Positions 27,064 to 36,188 of a stretch of 64,000 nt of DNA are shown here, piece by piece. Position 1 is the first letter of the stretch; the number at the start of each line of letters is the position of its first letter. Under the pieces are notes generated by a model. That model had not been told where the DNA came from, did no database searches, and saw nothing but the letters and a program-made list of their open reading frames with translations. The translations under genes were made by a program, and so were the position numbers. Origin of the DNA: Imhoffiella fuscus (GTDB lineage: Bacteria; Pseudomonadota; Gammaproteobacteria; Chromatiales; Chromatiaceae); NCBI RefSeq assembly GCF_042682685.1, contig NZ_JBHUHX010000059.1:1-64000 (forward strand), written 5' to 3'.

Positions 27064-27080
27064 CGCTTTCCGAAACCGGC

Positions 27081-27269
27081 GTAGGGCGCAATAGCGACAG
27101 CGTATTGCGCCGCATGGCAGGCAAGCGATTTGGTCCGCACAACGGACCCTACATCCTTACGAACGGCGCAATACGGCCGCCCCCAAGATCGAACGACGGC
27201 AGCTCATCGAACCCTTCACCGGCCACAAAGCGACGAAGCCACCCTCGAAGGCGGCCTATTGCGCCCTAC
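27081..27269. repeat. 189-bp inverted-repeat element between crp and trpC
   Basis: The ends are a perfect 14-base inverted repeat: GTAGGGCGCAATAG at 27081-27094 and CTATTGCGCCCTAC at 27256-27269. Internally GGCGCAATA (27085-27093) pairs with TATTGCGCC (27103-27111), GGCGCAATA recurs at 27165-27173, and GGTCCG/CGGACC forms another hairpin near 27133-27149. No coding frame is evident. This looks like a MITE or REP-cluster element, and it fills the gap between two convergent genes. Confidence 0.75.
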
Positions 27270-27274
27270 AGGCA

Positions 27275-28072
27275 TCAGAAGAACAGACTGGCGAGCTGCG
27301 CACCCGGATCCGGTGCACGCATGAAGGCCTCGCCGACCAGAAAGGCGTTCACCCCGTTCTCCCGCATCAGGCCCACGTCCTCGCGCGCCAGGATGCCGCT
27401 CTCCGTGACCAGCAGCCGATCCTCGGGAACGGACTCCAGCAGACCCAGCGTGGTCTCCAGCGAGACCTCGAAGGTGCGCAGATTGCGGTTGTTGATGCCG
27501 ATCAGACGCCCGGAAACCGCCAAGGCACGCTCAAGCTCCTCCGCGTCGTGCACCTCGACCAGTACGTCCATCCCCAAGGAGTGCGCCAGCGCGCTCAGAT
27601 CGGCGAGCTGGGCGTCCTCGAGACAGGCCGCGATCAGCAGAATGCAGTCGGCCCCGATGACCCGGGCCTCCCGGACCTGATAGGGATCGATGATGAAATC
27701 CTTGCGGATCACCGGCAGGTCGCAGGCCGAGCGGGCCTCGATCAGATAGGCGTCGCTGCCCTGGAAGAAATCGATGTCCGTCAGCACCGACAGACAGGCC
27801 GCGCCCGAGCGCGCATAGCTGGCGGCGATCTCGGCCGGACGGAAGTCCTCGCGCAGCAGCCCCTTGCTGGGACTCGCCTTCTTGACCTCGGCGATCACCG
27901 CCGGCTGTCCGGCCGCGACGCGGGCGGCGAGCGCATCGGCGAAGCCGCGCACCGGCGAGGCATCAGGGATCCGCGCCGCGAGCTCGGACATGGGCAGACG
28001 CTCGGCGCAGGCACGCACCTCCTCCACCTTGCGCCGCACGATCTTCTTGAGGATATCCGGGGTCTCTGCCAT
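27275..28072 (-). CDS. trpC: Indole-3-glycerol-phosphate synthase
   Basis: A 265-residue TIM-barrel enzyme, monofunctional (no TrpF fusion). Motifs: VIAEVKKASPSKGL with the catalytic Lys, LTDIDFFQG, VIRKDFIIDPYQV and GINNRNLRTFEV. It ring-closes the anthranilate deoxyribulose phosphate intermediate of tryptophan synthesis. Last gene of the leftward trp block; separated from trpD by 264 bases of palindromic repeat DNA, which is unusual because these two genes normally abut or overlap. Confidence 0.95.
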   Translation of the reverse strand: MAETPDILKKIVRRKVEEVRACAERLPMSELAARIPDASPVRGFADALAARVAAGQPAVIAEVKKASPSKGLLREDFRPAEIAASYARSGAACLSVLTDIDFFQGSDAYLIEARSACDLPVIRKDFIIDPYQVREARVIGADCILLIAACLEDAQLADLSALAHSLGMDVLVEVHDAEELERALAVSGRLIGINNRNLRTFEVSLETTLGLLESVPEDRLLVTESGILAREDVGLMRENGVNAFLVGEAFMRAPDPGAQLASLFF

Positions 28073-28114
28073 GTCGTTCTACCGTTGTGGGATAGATGGG
28101 AGCTACCAGCCTCC

Positions 28115-28338
28115 AGCTGTCAGCTTCCAGCTTGATGTCGGGTGCCCTCGTAGGATGCGGTGAGGAACGAACCGCACCGATCGCGAACGATGCGATTCGC
28201 GATGCTCATCGCATCCTACGCGGATGCTCGCCCCTTGCTCAGTCTCTACGCAACCGATGCAAGTGGCCAACCAGATGAGAAAACAGCCAAGTAATCCTGC
28301 ACGCTCCGCTGAAGGCTGGCGGCTGGAAGCTGGCAGCT
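28115..28338. repeat. Nested palindromic repeats between trpD and trpC
   Basis: An outer inverted repeat (AGCTGTCAGCTTCCAGC at 28115-28131; GCTGGAAGCTGGCAGCT at 28322-28338, one mismatch) surrounds a second palindrome (GTAGGATGCGGTGAG at 28150-28164; CTCATCGCATCCTAC at 28205-28219, one mismatch). The inner unit has its own small hairpin, GCGGT...ACCGC. The outer arm overlaps the last bases of trpD. It appears to be an insertion into the trpD-trpC junction and would form strong RNA structure in the transcript. Confidence 0.7.
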
Positions 28339-29356
28339 ACAAACCACTCGTCAGCGCCACCAGCTGCTCCAGACGTCTCGCCGCCTCGCCGCTCGCGAGC
28401 ACCTCGCCGGCGGTCGCGACGCCCTCGGCCAGGGTCTCCGCGCGGCCGGCCGCATAGATGGCGGCACCGGCATTGAGCTGGACGATGTCGCGGGCCGAAC
28501 CGGCATCACCGGCCAGGACCGAGCGGACCATTTCCAGGCTCTCGGCCGGATCGCGGACGCGGATCGCATCAAGCTGGGAGCGCACCAGACCGAAGTCCTC
28601 CGGGCGGATGGCATAGCGGTGGATCTCGCCATTCCTGAGCTCGGCGACGTCCGTGATGTCGGCGATGCTGATCTCGTCCAGACCGTCGCGCGAATGGACG
28701 ACCAGGACGTGACGGCTGCCCAGGCGCTGGAGCACCTGGGCCAGGGGCTCCAGCAAGGAGTCGCTGAAGACGCCCAGCACTTGGTTCGGGACCCCGGCCG
28801 GATTGGTCAGCGGACCCAGCACGTTGAAGATGGTCCGCACGCCCAGCTCGCGGCGCGGCCCGATCGCATACTTCATGGCGCTGTGATGGCCGGGTGCGAA
28901 CATGAAGCCGACGCCGACCTCGCGCACGCAGCGGGCGACCTGATCCGAGGTCAGATCCAGACGCACGCCGGCCGCCTCCAGCACGTCGGCCGCGCCCGAC
29001 TTGCTCGAAACCGAGCGGTTGCCGTGCTTGGCGACGCGACAGCCGGCGGCGGCGGCGACGAACATGCTCGTGGTCGAGACGTTGAAGGTCCCGGACGAAT
29101 CGCCCCCGGTGCCGACGATGTCGACCGTGTGATCGAACCCGTCCAGCTCCACGCCGCTCGCCAGCTCGCGCATCACCGCGGCGGCGGCGGCGATCTCGGC
29201 CACGGATTCGCCCTTCATGCGCAGCGCGACCAGGAATCCAGCGATCTGCGACGGCGCCGCACCACCCGTCATGATGGTGCGCATCACCCGGGTCATCTCG
29301 TCGCCGCTCAGATCCCGACGCTCGATGCAACGGGCGATGGCATCCTTCATCTCCAT
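28337..29356 (-). CDS. trpD: Anthranilate phosphoribosyltransferase
   Basis: A 339-residue enzyme of normal length with the PRPP-binding loop VDIVGTGGDSSGTFNVSTT, the KHGNRSVSSKSGAADVLEA segment and NPAGVPNQVLGVFS. The ATG at 29356 (MEMKDAIARC) follows GAGGAG at six bases. It transfers phosphoribose to anthranilate, the second step of tryptophan synthesis. It begins 22 bases after trpG. Confidence 0.95.
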   Translation of the reverse strand: MEMKDAIARCIERRDLSGDEMTRVMRTIMTGGAAPSQIAGFLVALRMKGESVAEIAAAAAVMRELASGVELDGFDHTVDIVGTGGDSSGTFNVSTTSMFVAAAAGCRVAKHGNRSVSSKSGAADVLEAAGVRLDLTSDQVARCVREVGVGFMFAPGHHSAMKYAIGPRRELGVRTIFNVLGPLTNPAGVPNQVLGVFSDSLLEPLAQVLQRLGSRHVLVVHSRDGLDEISIADITDVAELRNGEIHRYAIRPEDFGLVRSQLDAIRVRDPAESLEMVRSVLAGDAGSARDIVQLNAGAAIYAAGRAETLAEGVATAGEVLASGEAARRLEQLVALTSGL

Positions 29357-29378
29357 ATCAGACTCCTCGCTGATGCGC

Positions 29379-29960
29379 TCAGCGGTCCTCGATGAAATTG
29401 CGCAGCATGGCGTGGCCGTGCTCGGTGAGGATGGACTCGGGGTGGAACTGCACGCCCTGGACCGCCAGTTCGCGATGACGCACGCCCATGATCGCCTCGC
29501 GCTCGCCATCCGGGGTCTGGGTCCAGGCGGTCACCTCCAGACAGTCGGGCAGACGCTCGGGGTCGATGACCAGCGAGTGATAGCGGGTCGCCTCGAATGG
29601 ATTGGAAAGACCGGAAAAGACGCCCTGGTCGGTGTGATACACCTTCGAGGTCTTGCCGTGCATGACCTCGGACGCCTTGACGATATGGCCGCCGAAGGCC
29701 TGACCGATGGACTGGTGTCCGAGACAGACGCCGAGGATGGGCACGCGCCCGGCCATGGTCCGGATCAGCGGCACCGAGATGCCGGCCTCGTTCGGGGTGC
29801 AGGGCCCCGGGGAAATGACGATGCGCTCGGCCTGGAGCGCGACCACCTGCTCGACGCTCATCTCGTCGTTGCGCACCACCCTCACCTCGGCCCCCAGCTC
29901 GCCGAAATACTGCACCAGGTTGTAGGTGAAGGAGTCGTAGTTGTCGATCATCAGCAGCAT
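29379..29960 (-). CDS. trpG: Anthranilate/aminodeoxychorismate synthase glutamine amidotransferase subunit
   Basis: A 193-residue class I glutamine amidotransferase: MLLMIDNYDSFTYNLVQY, the nucleophile elbow GVCLGHQSIGQAFGG and the His-Glu of VQFHPESILTEHG. It supplies ammonia to TrpE, encoded 56 bases upstream. As in many gammaproteobacteria the same subunit may also serve PabB for folate synthesis. Confidence 0.95.
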   Translation of the reverse strand: MLLMIDNYDSFTYNLVQYFGELGAEVRVVRNDEMSVEQVVALQAERIVISPGPCTPNEAGISVPLIRTMAGRVPILGVCLGHQSIGQAFGGHIVKASEVMHGKTSKVYHTDQGVFSGLSNPFEATRYHSLVIDPERLPDCLEVTAWTQTPDGEREAIMGVRHRELAVQGVQFHPESILTEHGHAMLRNFIEDR

Positions 29961-30016
29961 GTTGCAGCCATCCCTAAAATTCGTTCAGCACCAAGGAGTG
30001 GACGGATCGACCGCCC

Positions 30017-31516
30017 TCAGACCCGCTTCACGCCGCAGCCGTAGCGATCGACGCCCATCTCGGCGGCGGTCACGGCGCGGAAGACGGCGCGGCCCTTGTT
30101 CATGGTCTCCTGCCATTCCATCTCCGGCTGGGAGTCGGCCACGATGCCGGCGCCGGCCTGGATGTGCAGGGTTCCGTCCTTGATGACCGCGGTGCGGATG
30201 GCGATGGCGGTGTCCATGTTGCCGCCCCAGGAGATGTAGCCGATGGCGCCCGAGTAGACCCCGCGCTTGACCGGCTCCAGCTCGTCGATGATCTCCATGG
30301 CGCGGATCTTGGGCGCGCCCGAGACGGTGCCGGCCGGGAAGGTGGCGCGCAGCACGTCGATGGCGCTCATGCCCTCCTTGAGCTCGCCGATCACGTTGGA
30401 GACGATGTGCATCACGTGCGAATAGCGCTCGACGATCATGCGGTCGGTGACCCGGACGCTGCCGATCTCGGCGACGCGCCCGGCGTCGTTGCGGCCCAGG
30501 TCGATCAGCATCAGATGCTCGGCCAGCTCCTTGGGATCCTCGAGGAGCTCGGCCTCGAGCGCCTTGTCCTCTTCCTCGGTCTGGCCGCGCCGGCGCGTTC
30601 CGGCGATGGGACGCACGGTGACGATACCGTCCTCGAGCCGGGTCAGGATCTCGGGCGAGGAGCCCACGACCTGGAAGTCCTCGAAATCCATGAAATACAT
30701 GTAGGGCGAGGGATTGAGCCCGCGCAGCGCCCGATAGAGGTCCAGCGGGCGCGCCTGGAAGGGGATCGAGAGCCGCTGGGACAGCACCACCTGCATGCAG
30801 TCGCCCTCGAGGATGTATTCCCTGATGCGCTCGACCGCCTGCTTGAATCCGTCCTCGGTGAAGCCGGAGACGAAGTCCGACTCGTCGACCTTGCGCTCGG
30901 ATCCGCCGTTGACGTTCGGCATGCTGTGACACATGCGGTCGGTGAGCTCGGCGATCCGGGCCTCGCCCGCCTCCAGGGTGTCGCCCGCAGTCGGATCCAG
31001 ATGCACGACGATGTACATGCGCCCGCTGAGGTTATCGAACACCACCACCTCGTCCGAGACCATCAGCAGGATGTCCGGGGTACCCAGCTGATCCGGATTG
31101 GGACAGTCGCCGAGCCGGGGCTCGATGTAGCGGATGGTGTCGTAGCCAAAATAGCCGACCAGTCCGCCGGTGAAGCGCGGCAGACCGGCCATGTCGGCGA
31201 CCTGGAAGCGCTGCTGGAATTCCTCCAGCCAGGCCAGCGGATCCGCGCTCTCGACCTCTTCGACGACCTGACCGTCGCGCTCGACCCGGATCCGACGTCC
31301 GCTGATGCGGATGCGGGTGCGGCAGGGCAGACCGATGATGGAGTAGCGCCCCCATTTCTCGCCGCCCTGGACCGATTCGAGCAGATAGGAATAGGGACCG
31401 TCGGCCAGCTTGAGATAGACGCTCAACGGGGTCTCAAGGTCGGCGAGCACCTCGCAGGAGACGGGAATACGGTTATAGCCCTGGTCGGACAGGGCACGAA
31501 AGGTCTTCGGGGTCAT
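30017..31516 (-). CDS. trpE: Anthranilate synthase component I
   Basis: A 499-residue chorismate-utilising enzyme. The N-terminal YLLESVQGGEKWGRYSIIG holds the LLES element that in other TrpE proteins binds tryptophan for feedback inhibition. The catalytic half has PIAGTRRRGQTEEED, LMLIDLGRNDAGRVA, GAPKIRAMEII and GAIGYISWGGNMDTAIAIRT. First committed enzyme of tryptophan synthesis; heads the E-G-D-C series. I saw no trp leader peptide with repeated Trp codons in the 112 bases upstream. Confidence 0.95.
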   Translation of the reverse strand: MTPKTFRALSDQGYNRIPVSCEVLADLETPLSVYLKLADGPYSYLLESVQGGEKWGRYSIIGLPCRTRIRISGRRIRVERDGQVVEEVESADPLAWLEEFQQRFQVADMAGLPRFTGGLVGYFGYDTIRYIEPRLGDCPNPDQLGTPDILLMVSDEVVVFDNLSGRMYIVVHLDPTAGDTLEAGEARIAELTDRMCHSMPNVNGGSERKVDESDFVSGFTEDGFKQAVERIREYILEGDCMQVVLSQRLSIPFQARPLDLYRALRGLNPSPYMYFMDFEDFQVVGSSPEILTRLEDGIVTVRPIAGTRRRGQTEEEDKALEAELLEDPKELAEHLMLIDLGRNDAGRVAEIGSVRVTDRMIVERYSHVMHIVSNVIGELKEGMSAIDVLRATFPAGTVSGAPKIRAMEIIDELEPVKRGVYSGAIGYISWGGNMDTAIAIRTAVIKDGTLHIQAGAGIVADSQPEMEWQETMNKGRAVFRAVTAAEMGVDRYGCGVKRV

Positions 31517-31628
31517 CGGGATCTCCGAGCAAAAAACGAAATCTAGGGTTGGCGGAGGCGTCCTAGCGTCGCCATCGCCGCTCCAACATTGCTCGTCTAG
31601 CCGGTATGCTCATGCTGGCAGCCCCCGA

Positions 31629-32303
31629 TCAGGCCGCCGGGGCCAAGAGGCCTTGGAGTTCGGTGAGTGAATCGATCACGGCATCTGGGTTGGAATCGCG
31701 AATGTCCTGGCCGTGATTGTAACCGTAGCTGGTGCAAATAATCCCGAAGCCGGCGGCCCGCGCCGCCTTCACGTCGCTGATCGAGTCGCCGATCATCAGC
31801 GAGTCCTCCGGCGCGGCAGCGAAATGACCGGCCGCATGCAGCAAGGGCAGTGGATCCGGCTTCTTGCGCGGCAAGGTGTCGCCGCACACGAGAATGCCGA
31901 AGTCGTCGTAAAGCCCGACATGCCTCAGCAATGGCTCGGTGAAACAGCGTGCCTTGTTGGTGACCAACCCAAGCGGATACCCCGCCGCCTTCAGAAAATC
32001 GATTCCCTCGCGCACGCCCGGATAGAGACCCGAGCGCTTGAAGGTATTCTCGGCATAGAGTTCGAGGAAGATGGGATAGGCGCGCTGGTAGTCCACTTCC
32101 TCGGGCTCGCCGTCCAGCGTGCCGATCAAGGCGCGACGCACCAAACGCTCGATCCCGTTGCCCACCCAGGTCCGCACGGCGGCCTCGCCTCGAACCGGGC
32201 GACCGAGCCGCGCCATCATGGCGTCGACGCAATAGGCGAGATCCGGAACGCTATCGACGAGCGTTCCATCCAGGTCGAGCAGAATCATCTTCGGCCGCAG
32301 CAT
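31629..32303 (-). CDS. gph: Phosphoglycolate phosphatase
   Basis: A 224-residue HAD hydrolase with motif I LLDLDGTLVDSVPDL, motif II LGLVTNKA, and motif III/IV RKKPDPLPLLHA with MIGDSISDVKAARAAG. It removes phosphate from 2-phosphoglycolate, the product of RuBisCO oxygenation and of DNA repair. It lies between rpe and trpE on the same strand, 32 bases after rpe, as in many gammaproteobacteria. Confidence 0.92.
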   Translation of the reverse strand: MLRPKMILLDLDGTLVDSVPDLAYCVDAMMARLGRPVRGEAAVRTWVGNGIERLVRRALIGTLDGEPEEVDYQRAYPIFLELYAENTFKRSGLYPGVREGIDFLKAAGYPLGLVTNKARCFTEPLLRHVGLYDDFGILVCGDTLPRKKPDPLPLLHAAGHFAAAPEDSLMIGDSISDVKAARAAGFGIICTSYGYNHGQDIRDSNPDAVIDSLTELQGLLAPAA

Positions 32304-32335
32304 GCGGTAACAGCTCCTTGGTTAGGCGTGGCGTT

Positions 32336-33028
32336 TCAGCAATCGACGGAGGCCAATGCCTCGCGCATCTGACGGATGATGCTGTCGTAGCGGTGTGGAT
32401 CCGTCTCCTTGGCCTTGCCGAAGATACCGGATCCGGAGACGAAGGTGTCGGCGCCCGCCGCCTTGATCTCGGCGATATTGTCGGCCTTGACCCCGCCGTC
32501 GACCTCGAGCCGGATATCGAAACCCGAATCGTCGATGATCTCGCGCACCTCGCACAGCTTGTCCAGGGCGGATGGAATGAAGCTCTGACCACCGAAGCCC
32601 GGATTGACCGACATCAGCAGGATCATATCCACCTTGTCCAGCACATAGTCCAGGTAGCTCAGCGAGGTCGCCGGGTTGAAGACCAGGCCCGCCTTGCAGC
32701 CCTCGCCGCGAATCAGTTGCAGGGTGCGATCGACGTGTTCGCTCGCCTCGGGATGGAAGGTGATGTAGGTCGCACCCGCCGCAGCGAAGTCCGGAATGAT
32801 GCGATCGACCGGCTTGACCATCAGATGCACGTCGATTGGTGCCGTGACGCCATGCTTACGCAGCGCCTCGCAGACCAGCGGGCCGATGGTCAGATTGGGC
32901 ACGTAATGATTGTCCATCACATCGAAATGGACGATATCCGCGCCCGCCGCCAAGACGTTGTCGACCTCTTCGCCGAGCTTGGCGAAGTCCGCCGAAAGAA
33001 TCGAAGGTGCAATGAGATCAGCCGCCAT
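32336..33028 (-). CDS. rpe: Ribulose-phosphate 3-epimerase
   Basis: A 230-residue TIM barrel: IAPSILSADFAKLGEE, HFDVMDNHYVPNLTIG, DVHLMVKPVD and LLMSVNPGFGGQSFI, with all the metal and acid-base residues (Asp, His pairs) visible. It interconverts ribulose 5-phosphate and xylulose 5-phosphate in the pentose phosphate and Calvin cycles. First gene of the rpe-gph-trpE row. Confidence 0.95.
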   Translation of the reverse strand: MAADLIAPSILSADFAKLGEEVDNVLAAGADIVHFDVMDNHYVPNLTIGPLVCEALRKHGVTAPIDVHLMVKPVDRIIPDFAAAGATYITFHPEASEHVDRTLQLIRGEGCKAGLVFNPATSLSYLDYVLDKVDMILLMSVNPGFGGQSFIPSALDKLCEVREIIDDSGFDIRLEVDGGVKADNIAEIKAAGADTFVSGSGIFGKAKETDPHRYDSIIRQMREALASVDC

Positions 33029-33216
33029 CTGTCGTGTCCCCCAGGATGCGCGTGACGGAAGCCCAAGCGCCGCCGCCCGAATCAGGATGTAGTCGTTATT
33101 GGAATCTCGAATCTGGTGCCGTCTTGAGGCGGACGACGCCTCTAGCAGCGAGCAACTCTACCCCATGCGCGCGAGATTTTCACTCGACCGCAAGGTCTGG
33201 ATCGCGGAATGAAGAT

Positions 33217-34047
33217 TCAGAAACCACGGGTCTGGGCGATCGCCTCATAGGCACGGCGGATCTCGTGGGTCTTGCGTGCCGCCATGCGCAGCGCCTCCTC
33301 TGGCAAACCGCGCGAGGCCAGCTTGTCCGGATGGTGCTGACTCAGCAGACGTCGATAGGCCCGCTTGATCTCGGGCACGCTCGACTCGGGCTCGATGCCA
33401 AGCGTGGCATAGAATTCGGATAGGGGATGCGCCCTAGGCGCCTCGTCCGTCGCACGTTCATCGGTTCCCCCGCGCTCGCGCCCAGCTGCCGCCTGCACGC
33501 GACGCTGCAGCATCACCAGATGCTCCAGTCCCTTGAACTCGACCGCAGAAACCTTCAGAGCGCGTCGCACCTGATCCAGCAGATCCCGCTGCGCCCGGGT
33601 CGGTGCCGACTCGACATAGGCCATGCCCAGCAGAACCTCCAGTAGCAACCGCAATAGCGCGCGCTGCCCGGAACAGGAGCGGCTCACCCCCTCGACCATC
33701 GCGAAGCAGTCGAACTGCGCCGACTTGCCTTGAGTGAAGAGATCGATCGCGCTACGACGCAACGCGGGCGACAGATCCATGCGATCCATCACCGATTCGG
33801 CATAGGCGATCTCGGCCTCGCTGACCCGACCGTCGGCCTTGGCGAGATGCCCCAGGAGGCTGAAGGTGGCCTCGAAGAACCGCTCCTGGATGCGTCCACG
33901 CTGCTCGGCCGACAGATCGGCGCGGAGATAACCTCCGGCCAAACCTCGGTCGACGCCCTGCCCCAAAATGGCGCCGAACATAGCCCCGACCGGGCCGCCG
34001 AACAGCAAGCCCAGGGCGCCACCAGCCGCCGTGCCCAACCAACGCAT
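33217..34047 (-). CDS. djlA: DjlA-like co-chaperone with TerB-like and J domains
   Basis: A 276-residue protein. An N-terminal glycine-rich membrane segment (GTAAGGALGLLFGGPVGAMF) is followed by a TerB-like helical domain (LLGHLAKADGRVSEAEIAYA), and the C-terminus is a J domain with SEFYATLGIEPESSVPEIKR and the HPD motif in SQHHPDKLASRG. This is the DjlA architecture, a membrane-anchored DnaK partner. The ATG at 34047 puts the membrane segment at the N-terminus; upstream in-frame codons to 34110 add nothing conserved. Confidence 0.85.
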   Translation of the reverse strand: MRWLGTAAGGALGLLFGGPVGAMFGAILGQGVDRGLAGGYLRADLSAEQRGRIQERFFEATFSLLGHLAKADGRVSEAEIAYAESVMDRMDLSPALRRSAIDLFTQGKSAQFDCFAMVEGVSRSCSGQRALLRLLLEVLLGMAYVESAPTRAQRDLLDQVRRALKVSAVEFKGLEHLVMLQRRVQAAAGRERGGTDERATDEAPRAHPLSEFYATLGIEPESSVPEIKRAYRRLLSQHHPDKLASRGLPEEALRMAARKTHEIRRAYEAIAQTRGF

Positions 34048-34197
34048 GATCCACCCTCCCACAAATCCCTTACCCGTCGCGCCCGGCCATGAGCACCGCG
34101 AGGAGTACAATCGCAGTCACGACACCATCGAGCCGCCATTGAATCGAACCTGGCTCGATCGAGGAAACATATCACGCCCATCCCGAGAGGAGACATC

Positions 34198-35238
34198 ATG
34201 CAGCTCAGACCACTAGGACGAACCGACATCCAGGTCAGCGCGCTCTGCCTCGGCACCATGACCTTCGGCCAGCAGAACACCGAGGCCGAGGCTCACGCCC
34301 AACTGGACCGCGCCGTGGCGGCCGGAATCAATTTCATCGACACGGCCGAGATGTATCCGGTGCCCCCCATGGGCGAGACCCAGGGCCGCACCGAGCAGTA
34401 CATCGGAACCTGGCTGAAATCCAGAGGATGCCGCGACCGATTGGTGCTGGCGACCAAGGTCACCGGACCGGGCGACTGGCTGCCCCACATCCGGGGCGGC
34501 AGCCACCGGCTCGACCGACCCAATATCGAGGCCGCGCTCGACGCCAGTCTCAAGCGGCTGCAAACCGATTGGATCGATCTCTACCAGTTGCACTGGCCAG
34601 ATCGCAAGACCAACTTCTTCGGCAAGCTCGGTTACACCGAGAGCGCGGAGGACGAGAGCATCCCCTTGCTGGAGACGCTGGAGGTGCTGTCCGATCAGGT
34701 GAAGGCGGGCAAGATCCGCCACATCGGCGTCTCCAACGAAACGCCCTGGGGTCTGATGCGCTTTCTCGCGCTCGCCGAGCAGCAGGGGCTGCCGCGCATG
34801 GTGAGCATCCAGAATCCCTACAACCTGCTCAATCGCAGCTTCGAGATCGGGCTGGCCGAGGTCGCCATCCGCGAGCAGTGCGGATTGCTGGCCTATTCGC
34901 CTCTGGCGTTCGGCGTCCTGTCGGGAAAATATCTCAACGGCCAGCGACCCGCCGATGGCCGGATCACACTCTTCTCACGCTTCAGCCGCTACTCCAACCC
35001 ACAGACCGAGCGCGCGGCCGGCGAATACGTGGCACTGGCCCGTCGCCACGGACTGGACCCGGCCCAGATGGCGCTCGCCTGGGTGACGAGCCGCCCCTTC
35101 ACCACCGCCAGCATCATCGGCGCCACCACGCTGGAGCAGTTGGAGAGCAACCTGGCGAGCATCGATCTGACGCTGGATGCCGACCTGATCGCCGAAATCG
35201 AGGCGATCCACGTCGAGCAGCCCAATCCGGCGCCCTGA
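34198..35238 (+). CDS. NADP-dependent aldo/keto reductase, Tas-like
   Basis: A 346-residue TIM-barrel oxidoreductase. The catalytic tetrad is visible as D and Y in INFIDTAEMYPVPPMGETQG, K in VLATKVTGPG and H in YQLHWPDRKTN. The PPMGETQGRTEQYIG segment is characteristic of the Tas branch. GAGAGGAG lies just upstream of the ATG. Physiological substrate unknown. It is divergent from the DjlA-like gene. Confidence 0.9.
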   Translation: MQLRPLGRTDIQVSALCLGTMTFGQQNTEAEAHAQLDRAVAAGINFIDTAEMYPVPPMGETQGRTEQYIGTWLKSRGCRDRLVLATKVTGPGDWLPHIRGGSHRLDRPNIEAALDASLKRLQTDWIDLYQLHWPDRKTNFFGKLGYTESAEDESIPLLETLEVLSDQVKAGKIRHIGVSNETPWGLMRFLALAEQQGLPRMVSIQNPYNLLNRSFEIGLAEVAIREQCGLLAYSPLAFGVLSGKYLNGQRPADGRITLFSRFSRYSNPQTERAAGEYVALARRHGLDPAQMALAWVTSRPFTTASIIGATTLEQLESNLASIDLTLDADLIAEIEAIHVEQPNPAP

Positions 35239-35263
35239 TCCAAACGACGAGACGTCGCCGCCA

Positions 35264-36178
35264 TCACGCAAGCACCAGTCCGGCTCGGCGCGCCTCCTCG
35301 ACGAGTCCGTCGAGCCCGACGCGACCACATTTGAACCCGGCCAGCCGCACGGCCCGCTCGACCGCCGCACACGGCTCAAGGCCGCGCATGAGCGCGTCAA
35401 TGACGCCCGCATTGAAGGTATCGCCAGCCGCCAGGGTATCGAGCACGCGCGGCGGCGACACGGCCGGGACATGCGCGATCGCGCCGTCGCGCACGGCCAA
35501 GGTCGCACCCGCAGCGCCCCAGGCCGCGACGCAGAGCCGAGCCCGGGTGCGCGACATCAGGTCGACCAAAAAGGCATCGGGCGAAGCGAAACCCAGCGCC
35601 TCGGCATAGGTGCGTCCAGCGAGGATGAGATCGGGTCGATCCAGCAAGACCTCGATCCCATCTCGGCGCTTCTCCAACTCCAGCGACACCCGAATACCGG
35701 GCGCGAGCCGACGCACGCGATCGATCATGCGGCCGGTCTCGGCCGGGTTGCGGCCCTCGAAATGCACCCAACCCAATCCGTCGAGCGGAACCCGCGCGAA
35801 CGCGTCCGCATCCAGTTCGGGCAGATCGCGATGGTGAACGATGGTCCGGCTCCCGGTGGCACGGCTCAACGCGATGTACGAGGTCGGCGTCGCCCCGCCC
35901 GGATGGACGACCGCATGGACCGTATCGATGCCCTGGCGCGCGAAATCCGTGCGAACCCAGCAACTGGCGTCGTCGTCGGCCAGGGTCCCGACCCAGCGAC
36001 AGACATGCCCCAGTTGGCTCAGCACACCCAGGCTGTTGGCCACGTTGCCGCCGCGCGTCCGACGCTGACTCAGGGCGCGGATCTCGGCATCCTCGACCGG
36101 ATAGGTCTCGACCTGATTGACGAGATCCAGCGTGACGATACCGACGCCGAGGATCGCACCGCCGCCGGTCGGGAACAT
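35264..36178 (-). CDS. PfkB-family carbohydrate kinase, ketohexokinase-like
   Basis: A 304-residue sugar kinase beginning GGGAILGVGIVTLDLVNQVE. It has the GGNVANSLGVLSQLG N-terminal motif and the C-terminal catalytic-base motif DTLAAGDTFNAGVIDALMRG. The overall pattern resembles ketohexokinases. The ATG at 36178 is chosen because the next gene upstream ends at 36189; a much longer frame to 36643 would overlap that gene completely. With only 10 bases between them, the kinase and the SUMF1-type protein gene are probably cotranscribed. Substrate not determined. Confidence 0.85.
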   Translation of the reverse strand: MFPTGGGAILGVGIVTLDLVNQVETYPVEDAEIRALSQRRTRGGNVANSLGVLSQLGHVCRWVGTLADDDASCWVRTDFARQGIDTVHAVVHPGGATPTSYIALSRATGSRTIVHHRDLPELDADAFARVPLDGLGWVHFEGRNPAETGRMIDRVRRLAPGIRVSLELEKRRDGIEVLLDRPDLILAGRTYAEALGFASPDAFLVDLMSRTRARLCVAAWGAAGATLAVRDGAIAHVPAVSPPRVLDTLAAGDTFNAGVIDALMRGLEPCAAVERAVRLAGFKCGRVGLDGLVEEARRAGLVLA

Positions 36179-36188
36179 GCCGTAGGGA

